Source: CAYUNA01 sp047629355 (lineage in GTDB: Bacteria; Bacteroidota; Bacteroidia; Chitinophagales; Saprospiraceae). Taken from it: DNA of 16,369 nucleotides. Positions within the stretch are counted from its first letter, which is position 1. Each line of letters starts with the position of its first letter. Made by a program: the position numbers and the translations under genes. Below, in pieces: positions 1 to 9,180 of this stretch. Below the pieces are notes generated by a model. The model was not told the origin of the DNA. It made no database searches and was given only the letters and a program-made list of their open reading frames with translations. Location of the stretch: positions 1-16,369 of the forward strand of contig JBLHWU010000151.1 of NCBI GenBank assembly GCA_047629355.1. The letters are read 5' to 3'.

Positions 1-40
1 TTCGGCACTACGGTGAAAACTGTGGGTAAGTTTTAACAAA

Positions 41-97
41 GGGAGTTTGAGGGAGAAAAATGGTTTTGCAAAAACCGTTTTTCTCCCTCAAACTCCC
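41..97. repeat. Long perfect-arm hairpin
   Basis: The left arm 41-60 (gggagtttgagggagaaaaa) is repeated exactly in inverted form at 78-97. The stem continues inward through 62-67 with 71-76, with one non-Watson-Crick T/G position (61/77) and a 3-base loop. The total is about 27 pairs. It is the core of the nested element at 4-199. On neither strand is it followed by a clear T run, so a terminator role is not supported. Confidence 0.8.
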
Positions 98-101
98 CTC
101 C

Positions 102-135
102 CGCATTGCCGTAGGCAATGCGTACTTTTTTTTTT
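102..135 (+). terminator. Possible intrinsic terminator, plus strand
   Basis: A 9-bp stem (102-110 with 114-122, core gcattgcc/ggcaatgc) has a 3-base loop and is followed by a T tract at about 126-135. This is the classic layout of a rho-independent terminator reading rightward. It would serve a plus-strand gene left of the window, or it may only be part of the palindromic element. Confidence 0.4.
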
Positions 136-201
136 GAAGCTCGAAAATCTTACGATTTTCTCGCTTCTCATATTGACCCACACTTTTCACCGTAGAGCCA
201 A

Positions 202-224
202 TTTTTCTATGCCTAATAGAAAAA
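202..224. repeat. Short hairpin tttttctat/atagaaaaa
   Basis: A perfect 9-bp inverted repeat (202-210 and 216-224) has a 5-base loop (gccta). It lies about 100 bp past the 3' end of the giant surface-protein gene on the minus strand. It has no T run after it on either strand, so it is a weak candidate for a transcript end. Confidence 0.4.
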
Positions 225-298
225 GGGGCAACCCAAAAGTCACTTCTTTTTTAATCTTCAAAAATAAAAATTAAATTTTTCACATTGCTGCCGTGTAT

Positions 299-326
299 CG
301 TGCGCCGAAAACCGTGCGCCGTTTTC
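299..326. repeat. 9-bp direct repeat with overlapping dyad at gene end
   Basis: CGTGCGCCG occurs at 299-307 and 313-321. The flanking gaaaac (307-312) and gttttc (321-326) form a 6-bp inverted repeat whose right arm touches the last base of the stop codon of the gene at 326. It could stabilise the mRNA end. No U tract follows it in the direction of transcription. Confidence 0.35.
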
Positions 327-3300
327 TATCGCAACAAGCTCACATTCCCTTTCTTAAAGTTCTCCTTCCCATTAAAGCATTTCACTGTGAGGTAATAACC
401 ATAAACATCTGGCGCAAGTAATTCTCCTTTAAAAGTACCGCCCCAACCTTCTTCTTGATTGTTCGTTTCAAAAACTTTTTGTCCCCAACGATTGAAAATG
501 GTGATGTTCATTTCTTCGATATTCACACCGCGAACGAGGAATTCATCATTTTCATTATCGCCATTTGGACTAAAAGCACTAGGTACAAAAACGAATGGAT
601 AATCGCAGTCTAAATTTTTCACAAATACTTCAATATCGCGCTCCGTCGCACAACCGTCTTCATTAGAAATCAACACATTATAAGTTGTGGTTTCTTCTGG
701 TTGCGCAATTGGGTTAGCGATGTTTTCATTGTCCAAAGACCCTGCAGGCGACCACTCGTAGAAGAAAGAATCATCTTGGGGGACCATCAATTGCGACATT
801 TCATCAGAGCCTAACTGAATGGTATCAGGCGTTGCTGAGATATCAGTAATAATGCCATTTAAGTCAAAATAATTGACCCAAGTACTGTCCACGATTTCGC
901 AGCCAAATTGATTCATGACGTTGACATAAACCCACATATCTTCGTCCACTGTTAAGTCAACAGGATTAGAATTGACTGTATTGCCAATGATGTTTTCCGC
1001 AGGTGACCAAGTGTAGGTTAAGTTTTGTAAATCATCATTATTTAAAACACCAATTTCTACGCTGCCGATTTCTTCACAAATATTAACTTCATCTGCCATT
1101 TCAATATCAATTGGAAATGCATTTATCAAAACCGAAACCGAATCCCGACAACCGAGGTCATCTATTGCCAAAAGATAATAAGTCACCGCGCCTATTGGAT
1201 TCACTATGGTTGACGCATTCATCGAAATTGGGTTGCTAAAGTCTGGATTATTTGACCAAGTAAAATCCGCACTCGTATCAGACTCCGCCGTCAAGGTGAC
1301 AGGGTCGGATTCACAAATATTTAAGGCAGCTGGCTCAGCTTGCAACATCATTAATGGATTGACAATCACTGCTACTTGTAACGCTGCAAAGCAGGTATCA
1401 ACGCCATTCACACCAAAAAAAAACGCGGTTAAAATCGTTGTTATATTGGTCGTAATCGTCGGATTGGGAGAGGTCGTGTCGTCCAAATCATCGCTGCCTA
1501 TCCATTCGTAAGTTAGGTCAAAGTTCGCAGTTGGGTTAATTGCTGTTGGAATTCCAGCACATACATAAACGGTGTCCACAACCGCTGCATCAAATTCATA
1601 CGTTTCGACTGAAATCGTCTCCGTGACCATACAGCCAAATTGATTTGTTGCGGTTACTGTAAAGACGGCTAAGGTATTTGGAATTGTCGTAATCCACGGG
1701 CAGTTGGTTGCACCGCCACTGGTAATTGTTCCGTTTGCATCTGCCGTCCATTCGTAAGTCAAAAAGTCGCTAAAGTCGAGGTTTTCTACACAGACCTGGA
1801 AAGAATCCTGAGGACAAGTCATAATTTCACCATCGCCCTGTAAAGAAATATCCACTTGTTCGTTAGTTACAACAATGGTGTCTCTTTGCGAGCAATTTTC
1901 GGCATCAATTGCCTGTACAATCAGTGTTATCGAAGAATCTGGATTGACTTCGATACAATCGGTCGCTTCCAAAATATTCCCATCCATATCCAACCATTGC
2001 AAACTCGTCACCGGTACATTTGTCGTTGCACAAACTGTAATCGGCGCGCCACAAGTGAAGGTGTCAATCGCCACATCAATGTTAATCACAGGCGGTACAT
2101 TCACCAAAATTTCTTCCGTAACCGTACAAAATTCTGTTCCGAAATTTTCAGAAACAATGACAGTAAAAGTCTCTGTTTCCTCAATATTTACCATTGGATT
2201 TGGTGCATTCTGTGGCATTGCATTTGGCGACAGCCAAAAATAATCTAAGGCTGGATTTGCACCAGGATTGATATTCGTTTCGACATTCGGACAAACCAGA
2301 ATTTCATCAACTACTGTCGGTTCAAAATCGTGGCTAAATATCGTTATCGTATCAATGCGTTCACAATTAAATTGGTTGGCAGAAGTAATTACAAATTGCG
2401 ATTCAATGCCTGCAGCTGCCGTAATTACGGTGACATTCGGTCCAGTGTTGTCACTAAGAATTTGCGCGGGTGGTAAGGCTTCCCAGCTAATATTTAAAAT
2501 ATGGTCAGTAATATTATTGCTTGCCGAAAGGTTCAAGGTATCGTCAGGACAGGATTCGCCTTTGAAGGTGATTTCAATATCAATTTCTTCATTTGAAATC
2601 GTAATGGTATCGCGGTCAAAACAATTATCTGCGTCTCTCCCTTCCAAGATAAAGCTACTCACATTCACTGGACTCACTGCTAATTGTGATTCAACACTCA
2701 ATGGATTTCCACCCAAAGTAAACCACTGAAAATTAATATCTGGGTCTAAATTTGAAACGGCGTTTAAAATAATCGCTGTCCCACAAGTCGTCGAATCGCC
2801 CAATGCAGTCACTTCGATTTTTTCTGGAACTTCAATCATCACTGTGCGCGTAATTGAACAAACATCTGCACCATTTTCATTTAAAATAGTCACTGAGTAA
2901 GTTGTCGTTTCCGTTGGGAAAGCCATTGGATTTGCCGCTGTTGGGTCGTCTAAACCTTCAACAGGCGTCCAATTGTATTCGTAACTGGTATCACCGTTTG
3001 GATTCAACGCAATTATATCGCCAAAGCATAAGGTTACGGGCGTAATTAGATTTTCTTCAATCAAATCAACATTCAATTGTTGTGTCGTCGAACCCTCACA
3101 GTCATTCGGTGTTCCGATAGTCACGGTCACGGTCAAATCAGTATCTTCGGTAATGGTAATCAGTGGATTTTGCTCGTTCGAGGTCATTCCGTTGCTGAAA
3201 ACCCATTCCCAAGAATTGGTATTATTTAAGAAATTAAAAGACGTATCCGTAAATTGAATTTGAATAGCATCCGTTTCACAAGTCACATATTCAAATTCAA

Positions 3301-6300
3301 AACCAGGAATAAAATCAGGTGCAAGAATATTGATTTGCTTGGTGATTTCTTCTACACAATCCACGTCAAAACCAATACTCAAAGTCACGTTGTACAATCC
3401 AATGCCGAAAGAATAGGTCGGATTCTCTTCGGTAGAAGTATCGCCTGTCCCAAAACTCCATACATAGTTATAAGCATTGGTACTCAAATTGGTAAACTCA
3501 ACAGTCGAACCGCTACAGCCAATTTGAAAGTCAAAATCCAAATTAATATTTTCATCCACCAAGGCAATGTAAACGGAATCGGTAAGCAAGCAGCCAAATT
3601 GATTGATGATGGTCGCATAAATTGTTTGTTCGCTTGGTGTAATAATCAAGTCAGGTGTCGGGTCATTCGTCGGGTCGCCTTGGAATGCACTTGTTGGTGC
3701 CCAAACGATGGTTAAACTGTCGTTCGGGTCGAGGTTAGTCAATTCAATATCAACGGCTTCGTTTGTACATTTAATAATGTTGTCCGTTAAGTCAAAATTA
3801 ACTGGACCGCCTGTCACTGGAATCGTCGCGGTTTCTTCACAGCCAAAATCATCTTGCACCGTCACTGTATAAGTATCTATACCAGAAACAATTACGTCGA
3901 GCGTACTCATGTTTCCAGTTGGTAAACCTGTCGTATTATTTACCCAGCTAAAATCAACCATATCAATGTTTGTGGTTGCGGTCAGCGTCACATTTTCGTC
4001 GCAAGTTTCAATGTCATTAGAAACTTGTAAGCCGATTGGTTCGGGAACAGTCACTTTTATTTGCTGTGATAGTTCACAAGTATCTGCCGAAATATTGGTA
4101 ATAAAAACGGTATAAGTGATGTTATTTTGCGGCTTGGCAATTGGGTTTGGTTTGGTATTGTCATCCAAACCCGTATCAGGCGTCCACAAATAAGTGTAAT
4201 TTGGATTACCATTTGGGTTCAATTCCGTTGGTTCATTGTGACAAATTTGCAAACTATCGGTAAAGTCAAATTCGATAAAATCAACCATTAAATTTTGGAT
4301 AACTGAAGAGACACAGCCTTCTGCCGTCGTAATCGTCAAGGTCACATCCAATGTTTGTTCGTTGGTCAAAATCAGCGTTGGATTTTGCACAGTTGAACTA
4401 CCGTTGTTTTCAAATTGCCAATCGTATTGAGTCGTATTATTTAAACTATTTATTGACGTATTGGTAAAATCAATTGCTATTTCGTCCGCTTGACATTCTG
4501 AATATTCGAAGTCAAAATTAGCGGCTAATAATTTTTCTGGTAAAGCAACTACTTCCGAAACGGACTGGGTACATTGTGTAGTTGAACCAGTCGTCAAGGT
4601 CACAGTATAATCGTCGGTATTTTCATAAATATGAATAGGATTAACTGTATTTTCCGTTGGCGAACCATCTCCGAAATTCCAGATATAATCCGCTGCATTC
4701 GTACTCAAATTGGTAAATGTCACTGTCAAACCATCACAATCCGACATCGTTTCAAACGCCAATTCTGGCAAAGGGATAACCGTCACGGTTAATTCGGCTT
4801 CCGACATACAAAGTCCACCTGGCGCAGAAATCGTCACAGGATAAAGACCATCCACCAATATTTCAATCATGGGATTGGTCGCATTAGAATTAATCGGTGT
4901 GCCCCAATTGAAACTAAAAATGCCATCACCCGCCAAAGCAGGATTCAGCCCAATCGTTTCTCCAAAACAAGGAGAAATATCCAGTTCAATCATGTTCAGT
5001 GGATTGTTTTCGGCCGTTTGAAAATTTTGCGAGACCGTCGTTTCACAGCCATTTTGAGAAATCGCGGTCATCGTCACTACGCCCGTCGAAGGATTTGGAA
5101 TAAGGAACGTTGGACTATTTTCGGTCGAAGTCTGCGTCATGTTATTTGCAATCAACGTCCAATTATAGGAAACAATTGGCGACACAGGGTCAGTTGTTAT
5201 ATTTTGTAAAACAAGGACTGTCGAATCTTCACAATCGTAAGTTATAATGTTGAAACCTGCTTCAATTGAATTAAATTGCAAATAAATTTCTTGCTGAAAA
5301 GTATCGACACATTGCGTATTTGGAGCAGCAACTAACGTAATCAAATAAGTACCTGTATCTGGAAAAGTAAAGGTTGGATTGTCAACGGTCGAAACGCCTA
5401 CATTTTGTTCATCATCTTCAAAATACCATAAGAAGTTATTCGTATCTTCACTCGTATTTTCAAACTCTACCGTCAAATCATCACATTGCGCTGTTGGAAA
5501 TTCGGCATTAGCAATTACCTCACTACAGACTGTTACATTGTATTGAAAATCCCGTCGAACGGTCGAAAGTAATTCGCCATTTCGATATTCTTCCACACAA
5601 ATTCCGACCACAAATTGTCCCAAAGTTGGCGGAAAGCCCGTCAATAAACCTGTTTCCGCATCAATTGCCAAGGGGTCCGCACCATCGCCCAACAAATTAG
5701 CCAAACTATAGGGAGCTGTCCAAGCCAAGTTAGTATAAGGCGGTGCACTCGGCACAGGTGGTTGTGGTACGGCAAAACTTGCACCCACAAACGGCGTACA
5801 CAATTTATAAGCTAAGGAATCTCCGTCAATATCCGTTGCACTGTGGTCAAAATTTATCGGCTTACCCACACATATCGCGACGGGCGGATAATTCAAAAAA
5901 TCATCGGTTACAAAGGTCGGACTGCTATTACAATCGGTATATCCCTGCGGCGTAATTTTCGCGAAGAAGGTTGCTCCAGTTTCCGAAGGATTCACAATAT
6001 TACTAATCGTCGAGTTTCTGCAGCACCGTTGATAAACAATCAAATGCCCCGTTGCGGAAGGTGCCAGTTGCACAGTTGTTCGGTAGCGCGCCCAATCTAC
6101 GCACACATCATCTGGCACATTGATACAGGGGTCGCTCAAGTCATTCGGCAGCGTGTCAATCGACATTGGTGTTAAGTTTATGGTTTGCGCTAAGCCATTT
6201 TCATTAAAAATACCAATGTGGGCAGGACTGTCAAAATCCGCTTCGCCATAAAAACAATCGCGAAAAACGTCGAGCGTAATTTCAAATTCGCCATTGCCCA

Positions 6301-6430
6301 AACAACGATACGTCAATTCTCCACCAATAATGTGCGACGCTTGAACGCCCAATGGCAGCAAAGCCAAAAGCCCAAAGAACAGCGCAAATACTAGGCTTTT
6401 TTTCTTGAAAATTGTAGTTATATAATTCAT
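326..6430 (-). CDS. Giant PKD-repeat surface protein with type B T9SS sorting domain
   Basis: This is a secreted protein of 2034 residues. Residues 1-31 are a signal peptide (KKK, then a hydrophobic core, cut near VQA/S). Residues about 32-300 form an N-terminal module starting HIIGGELTY, common in Bacteroidota surface proteins. From about 300 to 1930 there are PKD/Ig-like beta domains, with YIWNFGDG near 573 and YVWSFGTG near 980 as the clearest PKD motifs, each domain carrying spaced cysteines. Residues about 1940-2034 (FVPSAFSPNGDNENDEF ... IFNRWGQKVFE ... KGNVSLLR) match the gliding-motility-associated C-terminal domain, the type B signal for T9SS. The family includes SprB-like adhesins, so a cell-surface adhesin or filament role is inferred. 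It is the last gene of a likely operon with the OmpA-like and PorP/SprF genes. No Shine-Dalgarno is seen before the ATG, as is normal in this phylum. The ligand is unknown. Confidence 0.93.
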   Translation of the reverse strand: MNYITTIFKKKSLVFALFFGLLALLPLGVQASHIIGGELTYRCLGNGEFEITLDVFRDCFYGEADFDSPAHIGIFNENGLAQTINLTPMSIDTLPNDLSDPCINVPDDVCVDWARYRTTVQLAPSATGHLIVYQRCCRNSTISNIVNPSETGATFFAKITPQGYTDCNSSPTFVTDDFLNYPPVAICVGKPINFDHSATDIDGDSLAYKLCTPFVGASFAVPQPPVPSAPPYTNLAWTAPYSLANLLGDGADPLAIDAETGLLTGFPPTLGQFVVGICVEEYRNGELLSTVRRDFQYNVTVCSEVIANAEFPTAQCDDLTVEFENTSEDTNNFLWYFEDDEQNVGVSTVDNPTFTFPDTGTYLITLVAAPNTQCVDTFQQEIYLQFNSIEAGFNIITYDCEDSTVLVLQNITTDPVSPIVSYNWTLIANNMTQTSTENSPTFLIPNPSTGVVTMTAISQNGCETTVSQNFQTAENNPLNMIELDISPCFGETIGLNPALAGDGIFSFNWGTPINSNATNPMIEILVDGLYPVTISAPGGLCMSEAELTVTVIPLPELAFETMSDCDGLTVTFTNLSTNAADYIWNFGDGSPTENTVNPIHIYENTDDYTVTLTTGSTTQCTQSVSEVVALPEKLLAANFDFEYSECQADEIAIDFTNTSINSLNNTTQYDWQFENNGSSTVQNPTLILTNEQTLDVTLTITTAEGCVSSVIQNLMVDFIEFDFTDSLQICHNEPTELNPNGNPNYTYLWTPDTGLDDNTKPNPIAKPQNNITYTVFITNISADTCELSQQIKVTVPEPIGLQVSNDIETCDENVTLTATTNIDMVDFSWVNNTTGLPTGNMSTLDVIVSGIDTYTVTVQDDFGCEETATIPVTGGPVNFDLTDNIIKCTNEAVDIELTNLDPNDSLTIVWAPTSAFQGDPTNDPTPDLIITPSEQTIYATIINQFGCLLTDSVYIALVDENINLDFDFQIGCSGSTVEFTNLSTNAYNYVWSFGTGDTSTEENPTYSFGIGLYNVTLSIGFDVDCVEEITKQINILAPDFIPGFEFEYVTCETDAIQIQFTDTSFNFLNNTNSWEWVFSNGMTSNEQNPLITITEDTDLTVTVTIGTPNDCEGSTTQQLNVDLIEENLITPVTLCFGDIIALNPNGDTSYEYNWTPVEGLDDPTAANPMAFPTETTTYSVTILNENGADVCSITRTVMIEVPEKIEVTALGDSTTCGTAIILNAVSNLDPDINFQWFTLGGNPLSVESQLAVSPVNVSSFILEGRDADNCFDRDTITISNEEIDIEITFKGESCPDDTLNLSASNNITDHILNISWEALPPAQILSDNTGPNVTVITAAAGIESQFVITSANQFNCERIDTITIFSHDFEPTVVDEILVCPNVETNINPGANPALDYFWLSPNAMPQNAPNPMVNIEETETFTVIVSENFGTEFCTVTEEILVNVPPVINIDVAIDTFTCGAPITVCATTNVPVTSLQWLDMDGNILEATDCIEVNPDSSITLIVQAIDAENCSQRDTIVVTNEQVDISLQGDGEIMTCPQDSFQVCVENLDFSDFLTYEWTADANGTITSGGATNCPWITTIPNTLAVFTVTATNQFGCMVTETISVETYEFDAAVVDTVYVCAGIPTAINPTANFDLTYEWIGSDDLDDTTSPNPTITTNITTILTAFFFGVNGVDTCFAALQVAVIVNPLMMLQAEPAALNICESDPVTLTAESDTSADFTWSNNPDFSNPISMNASTIVNPIGAVTYYLLAIDDLGCRDSVSVLINAFPIDIEMADEVNICEEIGSVEIGVLNNDDLQNLTYTWSPAENIIGNTVNSNPVDLTVDEDMWVYVNVMNQFGCEIVDSTWVNYFDLNGIITDISATPDTIQLGSDEMSQLMVPQDDSFFYEWSPAGSLDNENIANPIAQPEETTTYNVLISNEDGCATERDIEVFVKNLDCDYPFVFVPSAFSPNGDNENDEFLVRGVNIEEMNITIFNRWGQKVFETNNQEEGWGGTFKGELLAPDVYGYYLTVKCFNGKENFKKGNVSLLR

Positions 6431-6443
6431 AGATCTAAATTGG

Positions 6444-6506
6444 TATTGGGTACTGGGTACTGACTATTGGGTGCTTAATACCCAATAGTCAGTACCCAGT
6501 ACCTAA
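6444..6506. repeat. Heptameric array folding into a 24-bp perfect hairpin
   Basis: Nine consecutive 7-bp units fill the gap between the OmpA-like gene and the giant gene: TATTGGG, TACTGGG, TACTGAC, TATTGGG, TGCTTAA, TACCCAA, TAGTCAG, TACCCAG, TACCTAA. Positions 6449-6472 and 6480-6503 are exact inverted copies with a 7-base loop. The array starts 4 bp past the stop codon at 6511. It could slow 3' degradation or attenuate read-through into the giant gene. There is no T tract, so it is not a standard terminator. Confidence 0.85.
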
Positions 6507-6510
6507 AATT

Positions 6511-8997
6511 TTAGTTAGTTTGTTCGATACGGACGCCGACGATTTCTACTTTTCTTTCAAAAGAAGCAGAAATGCTATAAATTGAGCCACGGGCATCTTC
6601 CATTTTGTCAGAAATAAACTGCGGGGCGGTACTTTCGCCAAAGCCAATTTCAGTAATCGACAATTGTCCAGAGTCCAAATGTTTTTTCAAGGCACCATTG
6701 TCAAAGGTCAAAATATGGTTGTTCAAACAATCTGCCCGACGTTTTGATAGATAATCGTTGTAATCTGAATCTGCCCGCGGACTGGTAAATCCTTTTAGTT
6801 CTAAAATTACTTTAAAATCATTTTCTAAGACGTCTTTCAATCCGCTACAGAAAATTTTTAAGCTCTCGTAACCGTTGTTCACTTCTCTTTCAAAAAATGC
6901 ATCAATCCGCTTAACCGCTAAGAAACTATCGCGCCCTTCCAAGACGTTCGTATATTCACTTGTAAACACATCTTTCTTCGCCATGTAAGCTTGGAAAGTA
7001 TCGTCATATGTTAATTCTGTTGTCTCCTGCCGCGTATTTGGATTGGGTTGGTCATTGTCAAAGAAAATCATCAGTGGGGGAAATTCTTCGATTTCTTTTG
7101 GTCGCAAAAATAGGTCTTCATTGACCACCAAATTTTTCCCATCAATTGGTAAATCAATGTCGAAGGTATCAGAAATAAAAGCAACTCGCGTTCCAATCAC
7201 TCGGTATTTATTTCCTCGGCGCAGTCTGAAATTTACTTCATTACCCTCTTCATTTTTTTCAAAACCAATTTCCTCACCGTTTTGCACCAAGCGAATTTCC
7301 ACCCGGGGCAATGGTCGTTTCGTCTTTTTATTAAAAGTGAAAATATTCAAATCAACTGACACTGGAACGAGGTATAAATTGCGTTCCAAAAACCGATTTT
7401 TTGTCAATAATGGGTCGGTCAAATCAATGGTATCTTGTAGCGGTGCAAATTCTTCTTTATTGGCTTTCAAAACATATTTCTTGCTTTTTTTTAAAGTAAA
7501 TGGAAAAGCGTTATTCACCAAATTCATTTTAGAATCCAGTTTTTTCAAGAAACCATCTTCCTCAAGTTCATATAAATCGATGGTCACGCCATTTAAGGCT
7601 GTTTCATCTTTTATATTAAAAGTAAAGGCGGTCAAGTCAATCGCCGCATCCGAAAATTCGTATAAATCACTACAACAGGCTTCATATTCAGGCTCTAAAA
7701 CCAATGAACCTAAGCGATTGGAAGCGAAGTATCCGCCTGTTCCACCTTCATTTAAATAATAATGGGTGTCATTGTAACTCGTGTTGATTGGCGCGGGTAA
7801 ATGTGTCGGTTCAGCGTAATTCTTATCCTCTTTTTTGGAAGAATAAAAGTCATAACCACCTAACGTTCGTCGCCCATCTGTACTGAAATAAAGTGTTTTT
7901 GTTGGATTGTGAAAAAACGGAGTTACGTCATTTCCTTCCGTATTAATGGCTAAATTAGCGGGCTGTTTTACATTTCCATCTTCGTCAATCAAACTAAACC
8001 AAATGTCCAATCCACCCTTACTATCTATTTTTCTATCCGATACAAAAAACAATAATTCGTTGCCTGTTGCCTCGTCATATCCGATACTTGGTTGCGTATT
8101 GGTGAAGCCTTCGCGGTTGATGAAATTCGGCAAGCGCACTGCTTCGCCAAAACTTGTTCCTATGACATTTCGGTAGTAAATTTCACAGTCGGTATCGACT
8201 GGTCCAACGTAGCCACATATCGTATAATACACTCGTGTGCCTTCACGATTGAAGGAAGCGTATGCTGTTTGTTTGTCTTTGTCATTAAAATCCACCATGG
8301 TTGGAGTACCGCCATTTTCTACTTTGAAAACTTTGGAAAAGCGGCGGGTTGGGAATACTTTTTTCTCTTCTTTTTCATAATTTAAAGAAGAAAAGTAAGT
8401 CGTTTCGCCTACTGGAAATGCACCAAATTCAGCTTGCGGTGAGTTAACGCCGCCTTTCATTCGTTCGACAAATAAATCAGGATTGGGCACGTCTGCAATT
8501 GACGCAGCCCAAGTGCAATCCTCTGCTTGTTGGGTTGCTTCGTCAATAATTTTGTTGTCCACGGTTGGGTTTCCAGCTAAAAATTCTTCAAAGTATTCCT
8601 TCGCATCCGCAAAATGTCCCGTTTGCTTTTTCATCTTCGCTAAGTAGAATTTCGCGATAGGAAATTGATTCGTCGAATCCCGTTCCAGTACTTTCGTATA
8701 AGCCGTATCGGCAAACGAATAAGCGTCAAAAAAGCGAGCAGCTTGGGCATATTTGTATAAAATATCGACTGGTTCTTCTGCTACTTCCAATACATACTCA
8801 TAATATTTCATCGCCGAGTAATAATCCTTTTCTTCAAAAGAAATATCTGCTTGTTCCAGTACTTTTTTCGCAGGTGGTGTAGCGCCGTTGAACATGGCTT
8901 CAACTTGCGAAAATGCCAGTTGAGGGAGTAAAAAACAAGCGAATAACAAACCGGTAAGCTGCCATTTTTGCTTTATTTTTTGAAAATTTTGATTCAT
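6511..8997 (-). CDS. TPR/PD40/OmpA-like cell-envelope protein (PorE-like architecture)
   Basis: This is a protein of 828 residues. A signal peptide is cut near residue 30 (LAFS/Q); Cys21 follows LLFA but the hydrophobic run before it is short, so a lipoprotein is less likely. Helical TPR-like repeats lie at about 45-145. PD40 propeller motifs lie at about 195-455 (LFFVSDRKIDSKGGLDIW, LYFSTDGRRTLGGYDFY, GYFASNR). Two beta-sandwich repeats resembling carboxypeptidase-regulatory domains lie at about 460-635. An OmpA-like C-terminus starts at about 640 with IFFDNDQPNPNT. The order matches Porphyromonas PorE, a T9SS component bound to the outer membrane and peptidoglycan. In the motif GFTSPRADSDYNDYLSKRR (736-754) the Arg is kept, but the usual Asp of the HTD motif is Ser739. 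Its place between porP-like and substrate genes suggests it couples this exporter to the wall. That role is inferred. Confidence 0.88.
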   Translation of the reverse strand: MNQNFQKIKQKWQLTGLLFACFLLPQLAFSQVEAMFNGATPPAKKVLEQADISFEEKDYYSAMKYYEYVLEVAEEPVDILYKYAQAARFFDAYSFADTAYTKVLERDSTNQFPIAKFYLAKMKKQTGHFADAKEYFEEFLAGNPTVDNKIIDEATQQAEDCTWAASIADVPNPDLFVERMKGGVNSPQAEFGAFPVGETTYFSSLNYEKEEKKVFPTRRFSKVFKVENGGTPTMVDFNDKDKQTAYASFNREGTRVYYTICGYVGPVDTDCEIYYRNVIGTSFGEAVRLPNFINREGFTNTQPSIGYDEATGNELLFFVSDRKIDSKGGLDIWFSLIDEDGNVKQPANLAINTEGNDVTPFFHNPTKTLYFSTDGRRTLGGYDFYSSKKEDKNYAEPTHLPAPINTSYNDTHYYLNEGGTGGYFASNRLGSLVLEPEYEACCSDLYEFSDAAIDLTAFTFNIKDETALNGVTIDLYELEEDGFLKKLDSKMNLVNNAFPFTLKKSKKYVLKANKEEFAPLQDTIDLTDPLLTKNRFLERNLYLVPVSVDLNIFTFNKKTKRPLPRVEIRLVQNGEEIGFEKNEEGNEVNFRLRRGNKYRVIGTRVAFISDTFDIDLPIDGKNLVVNEDLFLRPKEIEEFPPLMIFFDNDQPNPNTRQETTELTYDDTFQAYMAKKDVFTSEYTNVLEGRDSFLAVKRIDAFFEREVNNGYESLKIFCSGLKDVLENDFKVILELKGFTSPRADSDYNDYLSKRRADCLNNHILTFDNGALKKHLDSGQLSITEIGFGESTAPQFISDKMEDARGSIYSISASFERKVEIVGVRIEQTN

Positions 8998-9034
8998 AAT
9001 AACCTGTTTTTATGCAGTCAAAAGGTTCGGGTTC

Positions 9035-9067
9035 AAATTCTGGTGATTTTCAAAATCACCAGGATTT
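9035..9067. repeat. Imperfect hairpin upstream of the OmpA-like gene
   Basis: ctggtgatttt (9040-9050) pairs perfectly with aaaatcaccag (9052-9062), and AT pairs plus one G/T extend the stem to about 15 bp. A tract of eight T then eight A follows at 9078-9093. It sits in the 225-bp gap between the PorP-like and OmpA-like genes, within the likely mRNA leader. It has no U tract in the direction of transcription, so processing or stability is more likely than termination. Confidence 0.6.
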
Positions 9068-9180
9068 TTACCAGTACTTTTTTTTAAAAAAAATCGATAA
9101 GGGGTGAACTGAAATCACGAGGATTCGTGTGTGTATCCTAGATTAGATTATTTTTTGCTAAAATAATTAAGTCCTGATTG

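Larger units (their letters stand above)
4..199. repeat. Nested palindromic (MITE-like) element
   Basis: Two outer arms, 4-29 and 174-199, are inverted copies matching at 23 of 26 positions (core CTACGGTGAAAA and TTTTCACCGTAG). Three further hairpins lie inside: 41-97, 102-122 and 136-167. This layering of inverted repeats, with no coding content of its own, resembles a non-autonomous palindromic element or an interspersed repeat. The left arm begins 3 bases from the window edge, so a target-site duplication cannot be judged. Mobility is inference only. Long open frames read on both strands here are by-products of the palindrome. Confidence 0.6.

Noticed and set aside
41..199. CRISPR-like or tandem repeat array at the left end
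   Set aside because: The repeats are inverted and nested, not regularly spaced direct repeats with spacers, and no cas gene is present.
8..274. Overlapping open frames on both strands (60 and 75 codons) sharing REKNGF and FLPQTP
   Set aside because: The similarity arises because the palindrome 41-97 encodes the same peptide on both strands; no start signal or family match.
7043..7759. 238-codon plus-strand open frame inside the OmpA-like gene
   Set aside because: Antisense shadow: low-complexity Ser/Lys/Phe sequence with no domain, opposite a well-supported PD40/OmpA frame.
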